A stretch of 64,000 nt of DNA, taken from the NCBI GenBank assembly GCA_965227745.1, contig OZ245769.1, positions 124,001 through 188,000 on the forward strand, read 5' to 3'. The notes beneath the pieces were generated by a model. It worked only from the letters and a program-made list of their open reading frames with translations, was not told the DNA's origin and did not search any database. This document shows, piece by piece, positions 24,533 to 32,419 of the stretch; the first letter of the stretch is position 1, and every line of letters begins with the position of its first letter. The stretch is from GAS368 sp965227745. GTDB taxonomy: Bacteria; Verrucomicrobiota; Verrucomicrobiia; Opitutales; Opitutaceae. The translations under genes and the position numbers were made by a program.

Positions 24533-25465
24533 ATGTGCCCGGTGAAGTCTGGTCGAACAGTGGACGTGAAAAAACTATTGAAGTTCGCCGCCTATGTCCT
24601 GGGCGCCTTGGTGTTGTTGGTCGCGGTGGTGGCCGTCACGGTCACCGTGAAGAGCAACGGCAAGTTTAAGCAAACCTACGCGGTGACGCCCCGCCCGGTG
24701 AAGATCCCTACTGACGCCGCCGCGATCGCGCGCGGCAAGCACCTCGCCGAAACGCGCGGCTGTAATGATTGCCACGGCAAAGACTACGCCGGGGCCAAGG
24801 TCATTGAGGACGGCGCGATGGGCCGCGTCTACGGAGCTAATCTCACGCGCGGCCGCGGCAGCCGCGTGGATACCTTCAACGATGCCGATTGGGTGCGGGC
24901 GATCCGGCACGGTGTGGGACCTGACGGCTTGGGCCTTTTCGTGATGCCCTCCGAGGAATACGCGCACCTCTCCGATGAGGACTTGGGCGACGTGGTGGCG
25001 TTTCTGAAAACGCTCCCGCCGGTGGACCGCGACCGTGTGGCCATCGAGCTCGGGCCGGTGTCGCGGGTGCTGCTCACCGTCGGCAAAATGAAGTTCGCCG
25101 CGGCGGAAATTGATCACGCCAACCTGCGCCCGCAGACCGTGCCCGTGGGCCCGACCGTGGAGTATGGTCGCTACGTGGCGGCCGGCTGCACCGGCTGCCA
25201 TGGACCGAACTACTCGGGTGGCAAAATCGAGATCGGACCGCCCAACTGGCCGCAGGCCTCCAATCTCACGCCGCATGCCGAGGGTAATCTCTCGAAGTGG
25301 AGCGAGGCCGATTTCGTCCAGACGATGCGTACCGCGAAGCGTCCGGACGGCTCGGAGCTTCACCCCGTGATGCCGCGAGCGTTTGGCCAGATGAACGACA
25401 CCGAATTGAAGGCGCTCTACGCATTCTTCAAGACGCTGCCGCCGGCGGCGAAAGGCCAGCGATGA
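24533..25465 (+). CDS. Membrane-anchored di-haem c-type cytochrome
   Basis: 310 residues from the ATG at 24533; GTG at 24560 or 24566, or an ATG at 24437, are other possible starts. An N-terminal membrane helix (FAAYVLGALVLLVAVVAVTV) anchors it facing the periplasm. Two haem-c sites follow, CNDCHG and CTGCHG, about 140 residues apart, each in its own cytochrome domain with distal Met candidates (FVMPSEEY and HPVMPRAFG). The repeated ETRGCNDCHGKDYAG / AAGCTGCHGPNYSGG architecture is that of gluconate-dehydrogenase/alcohol-dehydrogenase-like cytochrome subunits, but no dehydrogenase is nearby. A role in electron transfer is secure; the partner is unknown. Its haem attachment would need the ResB/CcsA system at 52.7-55.9 kb. 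Confidence 0.88.
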   Translation: MCPVKSGRTVDVKKLLKFAAYVLGALVLLVAVVAVTVTVKSNGKFKQTYAVTPRPVKIPTDAAAIARGKHLAETRGCNDCHGKDYAGAKVIEDGAMGRVYGANLTRGRGSRVDTFNDADWVRAIRHGVGPDGLGLFVMPSEEYAHLSDEDLGDVVAFLKTLPPVDRDRVAIELGPVSRVLLTVGKMKFAAAEIDHANLRPQTVPVGPTVEYGRYVAAGCTGCHGPNYSGGKIEIGPPNWPQASNLTPHAEGNLSKWSEADFVQTMRTAKRPDGSELHPVMPRAFGQMNDTELKALYAFFKTLPPAAKGQR

Positions 25466-25579
25466 AACGCACCTTGTTGCTCAGCCGAGTGCCGTCGCCG
25501 ATGGGGCGGATCGGGGCGCGGTTGGGGCTGTCTCGATCATGGCTTCAGCCGGCGACCTCGGCGCGGCCGGTGGGTCGCT

Positions 25580-25999
25580 TTACTTTGCGGCTTTCGGCCG
25601 GTCCTTCACCCGCCGCACAAATTTCAGGCCGGAGTAAGTATCGTTTACCGAGCACACCTTAATATCGACGAGGCCGGTCGCGAGGAGGGTGTCGCGTACG
25701 ACGCCATCGCGGAGATCGGTGGCGACGCCGCTGGCGAGCTTGGGCCATGCGATCCAGAGGGCGCCGGTGGCGGGGAGTTTCTTGATGAGCGCGGGGAGGT
25801 GGGATTCGAGCACTTTCAGCGTGGTCGCGAAGAAGATGATCAGGTCGGCTTCCGGGGCCCGGGGCGCGACGGCGACGGCGCTGGCGGGTTTGGTCGCGAT
25901 CTCGCGGTCGAAGCCCGGCGGAGCCCCGACGAGCAGGTAGCGCGTGGCGTCCTTAAACCCGAGTTTCTGCGCGAGGGGCGTGCTGGAGTAAGCCGGCAT
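25580..25999 (-). CDS. DUF3052-family protein
   Basis: A 139-residue cytoplasmic protein, beginning MPAYSSTPLAQKLGFKDATR and containing the pattern YLLVGAPPGFD, a central ADLIIFFATT strand, and a GALWIAWPKLASGVATDL stretch followed by VRDTLLATGLVDIKVCSVND. This order (Rossmann-like strands, an aromatic-Pro-Lys motif, then 'TGLVD.KVC..D..WSGLKF') fits the DUF3052 family, for which no biochemical role is established. The gene is convergent with the cytochrome gene (113-nt gap) and divergent from the small ORF and methyltransferase genes beyond. No signal peptide or membrane segment. The family call is by recalled pattern; that it is a gene is well supported. Confidence 0.82.
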   Translation of the reverse strand: MPAYSSTPLAQKLGFKDATRYLLVGAPPGFDREIATKPASAVAVAPRAPEADLIIFFATTLKVLESHLPALIKKLPATGALWIAWPKLASGVATDLRDGVVRDTLLATGLVDIKVCSVNDTYSGLKFVRRVKDRPKAAK

Positions 26000-26087
26000 G
26001 TGGTAACAAAAATGTGAAGGCGGGTGGGTGGCGAAATTTTTTTCGCTTTTCGCTTAACTTCCGCCCGGCATGGCCGACAGAACCCCT

Positions 26088-26201
26088 ATGAAAATCGTTT
26101 TTTGCGCGGTGGCGGTGTACGCCGCGATCTTCTTTGCCTTGGCGGCGCTGCGGGCTTTGCCAGGGCCGGAGGCGGGCGGCGCGCGCAAAGAAAAGCGCTG
26201 A
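26088..26201 (+). CDS. Possible 37-residue single-pass membrane peptide
   Basis: ATG at 26088, stop at 26199-26201. The product begins MKIVFCAVAVYAAIFFALAA (one hydrophobic helix), then a Pro/Gly turn and a basic tail ending ARKEKR, a plausible inner-membrane micropeptide. An in-frame ATG at 26070 would add six residues. No good Shine-Dalgarno sequence is seen, and coding evidence is only the composition, so it may be spurious. It lies between DUF3052 and the rRNA methyltransferase gene. Confidence 0.33.
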   Translation: MKIVFCAVAVYAAIFFALAALRALPGPEAGGARKEKR

Positions 26202-26216
26202 GGCGGGCTCAGCTAG

Positions 26217-26335
26217 GTGAGAGTTGAGGATAAGCTAAGAAGGGGCTTCGCGAATTCGGCTCTCATCTCTCAACCGCGTGGTTCTGACGGTGAGAACTTC
26301 GTTGCGGCGCGGGCCGAACCCGCAAGGGTGGTAGC
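26217..26335. repeat. Spacer with GTGAGAGTTGAGG repeat fragment
   Basis: The start of the gap (about 26217-26230) resembles the GAGTTGAGAGGTGAGAG repeat at 4800 and 59540. The inverted-looking CTCTCATCTCTCAAC lies at about 26261-26275, giving a loose hairpin upstream of the methyltransferase gene. Confidence 0.4.
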
Positions 26336-27502
26336 GTGGCCAGCATTCCCTCGCTCAAACTCAAACCTAACGCCAAGCCTCGCGTCCTCAGCGGACATCC
26401 GTGGGTCTTTGCCAACGAAGTCGAGGCGCTCCTGCCCGCGGAGCACGACGGTGAGATCGTGGAGTGCCGCGACCGGGCGGACCGGTTTCTCGGCAGCGGG
26501 GTTTACAACTCCAAATCGCAGATCGTCTGGCGGCGCTTCAGCCGCGAGCGGGCGACGCTCAACGAGGCGTTTCTACGCGGGGCGGTCGAGCGCGCGGTGG
26601 CCCGCCGTGAGTCGGGGACCAATCGCCGTCTCGTGTGGTCCGAGTCCGATGATTTGCCGGGCATCGTGGTCGATCAATTTGGCGATACACTCGTGGTGCA
26701 GATCCAGACCAAGGCGATGGAGAAGCGCTCGGTGCTCATCGGCGATGTGCTCGCGGACGTGGTGAAGCCGGCCGAGATTATTTTCCGCAATGACGCGCCG
26801 ATCCGCCGTCTCGAGGGTTTGCCGATGGAGGTGCACACCCGTTCCGGTCAATCGTGGGAACCGCGGTGGGTAAACATTGATGGTTTCGATTACTGGCTCG
26901 ACCTGCAGAATGGCCAGAAGACCGGATTTTACCTCGACCAGCGTCCGCAGCATGCCGCCGTGGCCAAGTACTGCGCGGGCAAGCGCGTACTCGACGCCTT
27001 TTGTAACCAGGGAGCCTTCGGCCTCCACGCCGCCAGGGCCGGGGCGCGCGAAGTGCTCGGCCTCGATAGCGCGGAGGATGCCATCGCAGCCGCACGGCGC
27101 AATGCCACGCAGAACGGTGTTTCCGCGAAGTTCGAGGTGGCGAATGTGTTCGACTGGTTCAATGACCCGGTGCGGGCCGGCGACGGCCAGTGGGATGTGA
27201 TCGTGCTGGACCCACCGCCTTTCGCCAAATCCAAGAGCGCCCTCGAAGGTGCGCTGCGCGGTTACAAAGAAATCAATCTTCGCGCGCTCCAGCGTCTCGC
27301 GCCGGGCGGCATCCTCGCGACGTACACGTGCTCGCATCACATGCAGGACGCGGAGATCCGCAGCGTGATCGCCGATGCCGCCACCGACGCCAAGCGCAAG
27401 GTGCGCGTCGTCGAGTGGTCGCACCAGCCGCCCGATCATCCCGTGCTCGTGACGATGATGGAGAGCGAGTACCTGCGCGGTTACATCGTTCGCGCGGAGT
27501 AA
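26336..27502 (+). CDS. Class I rRNA (cytosine-C5) methyltransferase, RlmI-like
   Basis: 388 residues. The N-terminus is a PUA domain (LKPNAKPRVLSGHPWVFANE, about 8-85). A linker region follows with GLPMEVHTRSG. The C-terminal Rossmann methyltransferase carries motif I VLDAFCNQGAFGLHAAR (about 220), the acidic LGLDSAEDAI, motif IV DPPPFAKSK (about 300), and TYTCSHHM with the likely catalytic Cys (about 330). This order and length match RlmI-type 23S rRNA m5C methyltransferases, which use S-adenosylmethionine in the cytoplasm. The exact rRNA position cannot be inferred with certainty in this phylum. It is followed by two single-receiver genes on the same strand. Confidence 0.9.
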   Translation: MASIPSLKLKPNAKPRVLSGHPWVFANEVEALLPAEHDGEIVECRDRADRFLGSGVYNSKSQIVWRRFSRERATLNEAFLRGAVERAVARRESGTNRRLVWSESDDLPGIVVDQFGDTLVVQIQTKAMEKRSVLIGDVLADVVKPAEIIFRNDAPIRRLEGLPMEVHTRSGQSWEPRWVNIDGFDYWLDLQNGQKTGFYLDQRPQHAAVAKYCAGKRVLDAFCNQGAFGLHAARAGAREVLGLDSAEDAIAAARRNATQNGVSAKFEVANVFDWFNDPVRAGDGQWDVIVLDPPPFAKSKSALEGALRGYKEINLRALQRLAPGGILATYTCSHHMQDAEIRSVIADAATDAKRKVRVVEWSHQPPDHPVLVTMMESEYLRGYIVRAE

Positions 27503-27565
27503 ACTAGGCGGCGTGGTGGACTCGGGCTTGCGGCCGGGGATTTTTTCACTTGTTAATGCCAGCCA

Positions 27566-27979
27566 ATGGCCCGGCCTACCAATGCTCTGATCGTCGACGA
27601 TGAGCCGCACGTGCGGCTCTTTGTGAAGATGCTGCTCAAGCAACTCGGCATCGAGCAAACGTGGGAGGCGGGCGACGGCGTGAAAGCGCTCGCGATGGTC
27701 GCCGCGCACAATCCGCAACTCGTGCTGCTCGATATCAATTTGCCGATGATGAGCGGCCTGGAGGTGCTGGGCACGATCACGTCCGAGCGCCGCCATTTGC
27801 CGGTGATCATGATCTCCGCCCAGAGCTCGATGAAGACGGTGATGGAATGCGTGAAACTCGGCGCGACCGCCTATATTTTGAAACACAGCCCAAAGGCTGA
27901 AGCCCTCAAGATGCTCGGAGAGGCGCTGGATTCGCTGGAAGATCAGCCGGACGAAACGACCGAAGAGGCCGGCGCGTAA
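27566..27979 (+). CDS. Stand-alone response regulator receiver protein A
   Basis: A 137-residue CheY-like protein made of one receiver domain and a short acidic tail. The acidic pocket is D11-D12, the phospho-acceptor is D56 (VLLDINLPMMSG), the switch Ser is S84 (MISAQSS), and the conserved Lys is K106 (YILKHSPK). There is no output domain, so it must act by protein contact, as a phosphate relay or by binding a target. It is paralogous to the next gene; both share VDDEPHVR and a TWEA. The three orphan TPR kinases at 12.9-19.4 kb are possible phospho-donors, an inference only. Confidence 0.9.
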   Translation: MARPTNALIVDDEPHVRLFVKMLLKQLGIEQTWEAGDGVKALAMVAAHNPQLVLLDINLPMMSGLEVLGTITSERRHLPVIMISAQSSMKTVMECVKLGATAYILKHSPKAEALKMLGEALDSLEDQPDETTEEAGA

Positions 27980-28033
27980 ATTTTCGCGGGTAGGGGCTCA
28001 AGACCGGCGCGGGCTGTGCCGAAGAATGAGGCA

Positions 28034-28474
28034 ATGCACCCGACACCTGCCCAGCCCGCTCCGGTGAGCGCCGCGCTCGCGGCGCGCGGCGGATTGACAG
28101 CGCTCATCGTGGACGACGAGCCCCATGTTCGCATGTACCTGCGCCTGATCTTGCAGACATTGGGCGTGACGACGACTTGGGAGGCCAAGAGTGGCGCGGA
28201 GGGCTTGAGCCTTTATCTGGCTCACCAGCCGTCGGTCGTGCTGCTCGATGTCAACATGCCGGTGATGTCGGGCGATGTGATGATGGCGCGCCTGACGGCC
28301 ATCGACCCCGAGGCGGCGGTGATCGTCATGACCTCGGAAGTTAACAGCGGGCTGGTTCGTTATTTCCGCGACCTCGGAGCCATCGCTTACGTGGTAAAAC
28401 ATGCTCCCCGCGAGGAGGCGCAGAAGAACATTGGCGAAGCGCTCGATCTGCTGCTGAGCGACGGCGACGAGTGA
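28034..28474 (+). CDS. Stand-alone response regulator receiver protein B
   Basis: 146 residues from the ATG at 28034 (GAGG lies just upstream; a GTG at 28016 is an alternative). A ~20-residue Ala/Pro-rich leader precedes one receiver domain: D27-D28 pocket, phospho-acceptor D72 (LLDVNMPVMSG), switch T100 (VMTSEV), Lys K122 (YVVKHAPRE). No DNA-binding or enzymatic output domain. It is a duplicate of the preceding gene with a 54-nt gap, probably cotranscribed. Both carry K-H-(S/A)-P after the conserved Lys, a local signature of this pair. It ends facing a convergent gene across a hairpin. Confidence 0.9.
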   Translation: MHPTPAQPAPVSAALAARGGLTALIVDDEPHVRMYLRLILQTLGVTTTWEAKSGAEGLSLYLAHQPSVVLLDVNMPVMSGDVMMARLTAIDPEAAVIVMTSEVNSGLVRYFRDLGAIAYVVKHAPREEAQKNIGEALDLLLSDGDE

Positions 28475-28481
28475 GTGGTCG

Positions 28482-28505
28482 TAGCTGCCGGGATGCAGCT
28501 ACGAT
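28482..28505. terminator. Hairpin between convergent genes
   Basis: CGTAGCTGC at 28482-28490 and GCAGCTACG at 28497-28505 form a perfect 9-bp stem with a 6-nt loop, between a plus-strand stop at 28474 and a minus-strand stop at 28515. It lacks a strong T-run, so it may protect or weakly terminate both transcripts. The arm resembles the CGTAGCCGCGAG REP-like arms at 12.3 kb. Confidence 0.45.
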
Positions 28506-28514
28506 GGTTAGACT

Positions 28515-29210
28515 TCAACGGATCGACTGCTCAAGGTCCCGGCGGATTTTTTTTATCTCCTGCAACTCCTTCTTGAGCTTGGCCTTTTGATCGTCGGTCC
28601 GGGCGTGAGCGATTTCCTCGATGAGGTCCTTTTCGGCTTCCATGAGGCTGACGCGCTCGGCGGCGACGGATTCGCGTGACGCGGTCGTCTGACCGCCGAA
28701 GAGGGGGAGATTCACCTTCGAGTTGTTCAGCGCCTTGTCGAGTTCGGTCGATTTGGTGAGCTGTTTCTCGCGGGCGATTTCCTTTTCCTGCTCATACATC
28801 ATGCGGCCAAGTTCGTTGGCCTTGGTGCGATTGACCTCGACCTTGGGCAGGACGGTGGCGTCGGTGGGTGGAGTCGGAGTGGTGGTCGCGGGAGTGATCG
28901 GCTTAGCGGCGTCCGCTTTGTCTTTCTCGGTGGTCGCGGCCGGGGTTAAAACAGGGGAGGGAGTAGGAGCGGCCGGGGCCGGTGGGGTGGCGGCGGTGGC
29001 CGGGCTTGGCTTGGCGGCGGACTTGGGTTTGGGCGCGACCTTGGTGGCGGCGGCCTGTTGCTTCGCATCCTCCAACATTTGGGCCCGCAGGGCGGAGTCC
29101 TTGCTGGTCGGCACTTTCTCCGCCGGGGTGGGCGGCGGGGTGTCTTCGGCGCGGACGAAGCCGGTGAGGGACGTGGCGAGGACAGCGGCGGCGAAGAGGT
29201 GGGTTTTCAT
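28515..29210 (-). CDS. Secreted Ala/Pro/Thr-rich protein with C-terminal coiled coil
   Basis: 231 residues from the ATG at 29210 (MKTHLFAAAVLATSLTGFVR is the signal peptide; the frame opens 44 codons earlier). Residues 21-115 are low-complexity, rich in Ala, Pro, Thr and Lys (for example KSAAKPSPATAATPPAPAAP). Residues about 120-231 are highly charged with heptad-like Leu spacing (MYEQEKEIAREKQLTKSTEL, LMEAEKDLIEEIAHA), predicting a coiled coil. The composition suggests a periplasmic linker or scaffold. I do not recognise a family. It is convergent with the receiver gene and has the repeat-rich enolase spacer upstream. Confidence 0.72.
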   Translation of the reverse strand: MKTHLFAAAVLATSLTGFVRAEDTPPPTPAEKVPTSKDSALRAQMLEDAKQQAAATKVAPKPKSAAKPSPATAATPPAPAAPTPSPVLTPAATTEKDKADAAKPITPATTTPTPPTDATVLPKVEVNRTKANELGRMMYEQEKEIAREKQLTKSTELDKALNNSKVNLPLFGGQTTASRESVAAERVSLMEAEKDLIEEIAHARTDDQKAKLKKELQEIKKIRRDLEQSIR

Positions 29211-29799
29211 GGCGGGAGCGACGTAGGAAGGTAGGCGGGAAATGGGCGCGACACAAGGGCGCAAGCTACCGGACGGCGGAAGTGGGGTGAATGTTCCCGG
29301 TTGGGGTGGCAGAGGCACGGAAGAACGAAACTGGTTTGGCACGCCTAGGACCGATGGCCGCGATCACCGGACAGTTTTGAACAGAAGGAAACGAAGGTAA
29401 CGAAGAGGCTCGCGGTGTTCGCTGCTTCGCGCGCTTCGTTACCTTCGATTCCTTAGACCAATTACTAATCAGCTTTAGACTTTAGAACGCTTGGCAGCCT
29501 GAGAGTAGCGAAGGATCCAGTAAGATTTTCGCACCCCGTTTTTGCCGCTGTAAATCCTGCTGGATTCTTCGCTACGCTCAGAATGACAAGGGGTAGGTCG
29601 AAATTCTAGTAAGCTTCGAAGATAGTGTTAGTTTCAAATTCTGAGAGGAGGTTTGGCGCAAAGGGGGCCGAGCTGTGTCGGGGACAAAAATAAAAAGGCC
29701 GGGCGATGAAGCCCGGCCTTGGGAGAGTTGCGCCGGCTGGCAGCCGGCATCGTGGTTTACGCCGAGCCGGCCGGGAGGCCAGCGCGACGTCGGGCCACG
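29211..29799. repeat. Spacer with inverted dispersed repeats and the enolase terminator
   Basis: No gene seen. Inverted copies of the GAAGGAAACGAAGG module are at 29384-29405 and 29434-29454 (20/21 matches). An element end (CCAATTACTAATCAGCTTTA, then GACTTT) is at 29459-29482, related to 12704-12823. Another inverted pair is at 29501-29520 and 29560-29579 (18/20). The enolase 3' region with two GC hairpins runs from about 29720 to 29799. Confidence 0.7.
29683..29720 (-). terminator. Intrinsic terminator downstream of enolase
   Basis: On the minus strand a perfect 10-bp stem (AAGGCCGGGC / GCCCGGCCTT; plus-strand arms 29695-29704 and 29711-29720, 6-nt loop) is followed directly by a TTTTTATTTTTG tract. 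This is a textbook Rho-independent terminator, 80 nt after the enolase stop codon. Confidence 0.9.
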
Positions 29800-31077
29800 T
29801 TACAGCGTGCCGCCGTAGATCGCGGAGGAGCCGAGCTCTTCCTCGATACGGAGGAGCTGGTTGTACTTCGCGACGCGGTCGGTGCGGGAGGCGGAGCCGG
29901 TCTTGATCTGGCCGGCATTGGTCGCGACGGCGATGTCGGCGATGGTGACGTCCTCGGTCTCGCCGGAGCGGTGCGAGATGATGGTCGTGTAGCTGTTGCG
30001 CTGCGCGAGGGCGATGGAATCGAGGGTCTCGGTGAGGGAACCGATCTGGTTGACCTTGACGAGGATCGAGTTGGCGGTGCCGGTATCGATACCCTTCTGG
30101 AGGAACTCGACGTTGGTGACGAAGAGATCGTCGCCGACGAGCTGCACCTTGTCGCCGATGGCGTCGGTGAGCTTCTTCCACGTGGCCCAGTCGTTTTCGG
30201 CGCAGCCGTCCTCGATGGAGACGATCGGGTACTTAGCGCAGAGGTCCTTGTAGTAAGCGACGAATTCGTCGCCGGTGAAGGAGCGCTGGTCGGACTTCTT
30301 GAAGACGTAGGTCTTCTTTTCCTTCACGTAGAATTCGGAGGAGGCGACGTCGAGGGCGAGGAAGATGTCCTTGCCGAGCTTGTAACCGGCGCCCTTCACG
30401 GCCTCGGCGATGGCGTCCAGCGCATCGGTGGTGGAGGCGAGATTGGGGGCGAAGCCACCTTCGTCACCGACGGCGGTCTGGAGACCCTTGGACTTGAGCA
30501 CCTTCTTGAGGGAGTGGAAAACCTCGGCGCCGGCGCGGAGGGCCTCGGAGAACGAATTGAAGTTCTTCGGGACGATCATGAACTCCTGGAAATCGATCGG
30601 GGCATCGGAGTGCGCGCCGCCGTTCATGATGTTCATGAGCGGAACGGGGAGGACCTTGGCGTTCGGGCCGCCGATGTACTTGTAGAGGGGGACGCCGGCA
30701 GCGGCGGCGGCGGCCTTGGCGGTCGCGAGGGAGACGCCGAGGATGGCGTTGGCGCCGAGCTTGGCCTTGGTCTTGGTGCCATCGAGCTTGAGCATCGCGG
30801 CATCGACGCCGGTCTGGTCGAATGCGTCGAAACCGAGCAGCGCGGGGGCGATCTTGCCCTTCACATTGCCGACAGCCTTCTGCACGCCCTTGCCGAGGTA
30901 GCGGTTCTTGTCGCCGTCGCGGAGCTCGATGGCCTCGTGCTCACCGGTCGAGGCGCCGGAGGGAACGGCGGCGCGGCCGAAGTGGCCGGAGGCAAGTTTG
31001 ACATCGACCTCGACCGTGGGATTACCACGGGAGTCGATGATTTCGCGAGCGGTGATGGCGCTGATGGTGGTGTTCAT
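29800..31077 (-). CDS. eno: Enolase (phosphopyruvate hydratase)
   Basis: 425 residues from the ATG at 31077 (MNTTISAITAREIIDSRGNP); the frame opens further upstream but only this start gives the family N-terminus. The enzyme interconverts 2-phosphoglycerate and phosphoenolpyruvate in glycolysis, cytoplasmic, Mg2+ dependent. Visible hallmarks are ARIEIDSRGNPT-type N-terminal strand (here AREIIDSRGNPTVEVDV), SGASTGEHEA loop, the catalytic Glu region, ALDVASSEFY (metal Asp), SIEDGCAENDW (metal Glu), LVGDDLFVTN (metal Asp), KVNQIGSLTET with the catalytic Lys, and SHRSGETED. Length is typical. It is monocistronic, with a strong intrinsic terminator after it and a repeat-containing 316-nt spacer before it. 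Confidence 0.98.
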   Translation of the reverse strand: MNTTISAITAREIIDSRGNPTVEVDVKLASGHFGRAAVPSGASTGEHEAIELRDGDKNRYLGKGVQKAVGNVKGKIAPALLGFDAFDQTGVDAAMLKLDGTKTKAKLGANAILGVSLATAKAAAAAAGVPLYKYIGGPNAKVLPVPLMNIMNGGAHSDAPIDFQEFMIVPKNFNSFSEALRAGAEVFHSLKKVLKSKGLQTAVGDEGGFAPNLASTTDALDAIAEAVKGAGYKLGKDIFLALDVASSEFYVKEKKTYVFKKSDQRSFTGDEFVAYYKDLCAKYPIVSIEDGCAENDWATWKKLTDAIGDKVQLVGDDLFVTNVEFLQKGIDTGTANSILVKVNQIGSLTETLDSIALAQRNSYTTIISHRSGETEDVTIADIAVATNAGQIKTGSASRTDRVAKYNQLLRIEEELGSSAIYGGTL

Positions 31078-31393
31078 GAGAAAAACGTGACGGGTGAGAG
31101 AAGAAAAACTGCGCGCGATGGTCGCGGACAGGAAAAGCCAGTCAAGCACGCCTCCCGCCAAGGGAAAGGCGAAAGTGCACGATGACGCGGGGTGGCATTG
31201 AATCCGTTGAGAGCAATTTTCCTCAAAACGGCTAAACAGGAAGGACGGAAAGGTCGGAAAGAAAACCTTCCCGTTCTTCCCGTCCCTCCTGATCAAGTTC
31301 AGTTTGGAACCTTGAGGGACGAAATCGAGCAGCGCCTACGACGAACTCAGCGCTCTTCGTTTCCTTCGTTTTCTTTTGTAAAATAGACTGTCC
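31078..31393. repeat. Spacer with inverted GGACGGAAAG repeat and GAAACGAAGG module
   Basis: No gene seen. CAGGAAGGACGGAAAGGTCG at 31237-31256 extends into an imperfect inverted complement at 31266-31291 (about 20 of 26 match, most others G-U). The CTCTTCGTTTCCTTCGTTTT block at about 31352-31371 is the GAAACGAAGGAAACGAAGAG module in the opposite orientation to most other copies in the window. The divergence from other spacers supports dispersed insertion. Confidence 0.65.
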
Positions 31394-32419
31394 TCAAAAC
31401 GGCGCGCGCGAGCGGCCGAGATTGCGGAAGAAGCGGCGGAGCGGGCTCATGATCTTCGGGCGGGCCGAGGGCGGGATCTGGTCGTAGTGACCGCGATCCT
31501 GGGCGAGTTGCTCCACGGTCAGGCCGTCGTAGTTGCGCGTGGCCATGCGTTCGCAATTCATCGCATCTGGGGGCAACTGGTCGAGATGACCCTCGGAGGC
31601 GGCGGCGTGCAGCGGAGTGTCGCCGTTGTCGTTGCGCGTCAGAAGGAGGTCGGCGGTGAGCTGGCTGACCGGAATCTTATTGAGCTGGCCGGTCTCGGCG
31701 GCGGCATGAATGGCCGTGAACCCGCTCTTGCTGGCGATGACGAGATTATCGTGCGTGAGAAATTCCGCGGGGATCTGTTCCAAGTGGCCGGAGATGGCGG
31801 CGGCGTGGAAGATGGTGTCGCCCGCGCTGGTCTGCTCGCGGAGGGCCGCAGTGGTAAGGAGGGCAGCGGGAATCTGGTCGAGGTGACCGTTGAAGGCCGC
31901 GACGTGGAGCACGGTTTCGCCACCGATGTTTTTCTGCGCGATGTTATCGACGGTGAGAAATTCGGCCGGGATGCACTCGATGGTGCCGTTTTCCGCCGCT
32001 TCGTGGATGAGATTGTTGCCCAGGTCGGTCTTGCGTAGGACGACGTCGGTGGTGATCGCGCTAGCGGGCAGCTGCTTCAGCGTGCCTTGAGCGGCGGCGA
32101 GATGATAAACGGTGTAGCCGGCATTGCTCCGTGCGCCGAGATTTTCGGGCGTGAGAAATTTGGCCGGGACTTGATCGAGATTCCCACCGATGGCGGCGTG
32201 ATGCAGCGGCGTGTAGCCGGCATCGTTTTTCAGCGTGAATACACTGTCGGTCAGAAGTTCACGCGGGAGCTCACGGAGGCGGCCGAGCTTGGCGGCGAGA
32301 TGGAACGCGGTGTTGCCGGAGGCGTTGGGCGCCGCGAGGCTCTCCGCCGTAAGGGCGGACGCGGGCAGCCTGACGAGGGAACCGTCACGGACGGCATCAA
32401 GCAGATCGGTGTTATCCAT
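31394..32419 (-). CDS. Variant ankyrin-repeat protein
   Basis: 341 residues, no signal peptide, so probably cytoplasmic. It is built of about eight repeats of ~34 residues with the ankyrin core GxTxxHxAAxxGxL (AGYTPLHHAAIGGNL, GETVLHVAAFNGHL, GDTIFHAAAISGHL, GDTPLHAAASEGHL). Instead of a plain ankyrin loop, each ends DQIPAxxLTxxNL, where consecutive repeats carry the same 'IPAEFLT' insert. The C-terminus is short and basic (MSPLRRFFRNLGRSRAPF). Ankyrin repeats mediate protein binding. No enzymatic domain is present. The gene is alone between enolase and a divergent receiver gene at 32551. Partner unknown. Confidence 0.85.
   Translation of the reverse strand: MDNTDLLDAVRDGSLVRLPASALTAESLAAPNASGNTAFHLAAKLGRLRELPRELLTDSVFTLKNDAGYTPLHHAAIGGNLDQVPAKFLTPENLGARSNAGYTVYHLAAAQGTLKQLPASAITTDVVLRKTDLGNNLIHEAAENGTIECIPAEFLTVDNIAQKNIGGETVLHVAAFNGHLDQIPAALLTTAALREQTSAGDTIFHAAAISGHLEQIPAEFLTHDNLVIASKSGFTAIHAAAETGQLNKIPVSQLTADLLLTRNDNGDTPLHAAASEGHLDQLPPDAMNCERMATRNYDGLTVEQLAQDRGHYDQIPPSARPKIMSPLRRFFRNLGRSRAPF

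Noticed and set aside
24575..25363. 262-codon minus-strand frame opposite the cytochrome gene
   Set aside because: The plus strand has two CxxCH sites and a membrane anchor; the antisense frame has nothing recognisable.
26573..27886. 437-codon minus-strand frame across the RlmI-like and receiver genes
   Set aside because: It spans two well-supported plus-strand genes and has His/Arg/Asp-rich composition typical of antisense translation.
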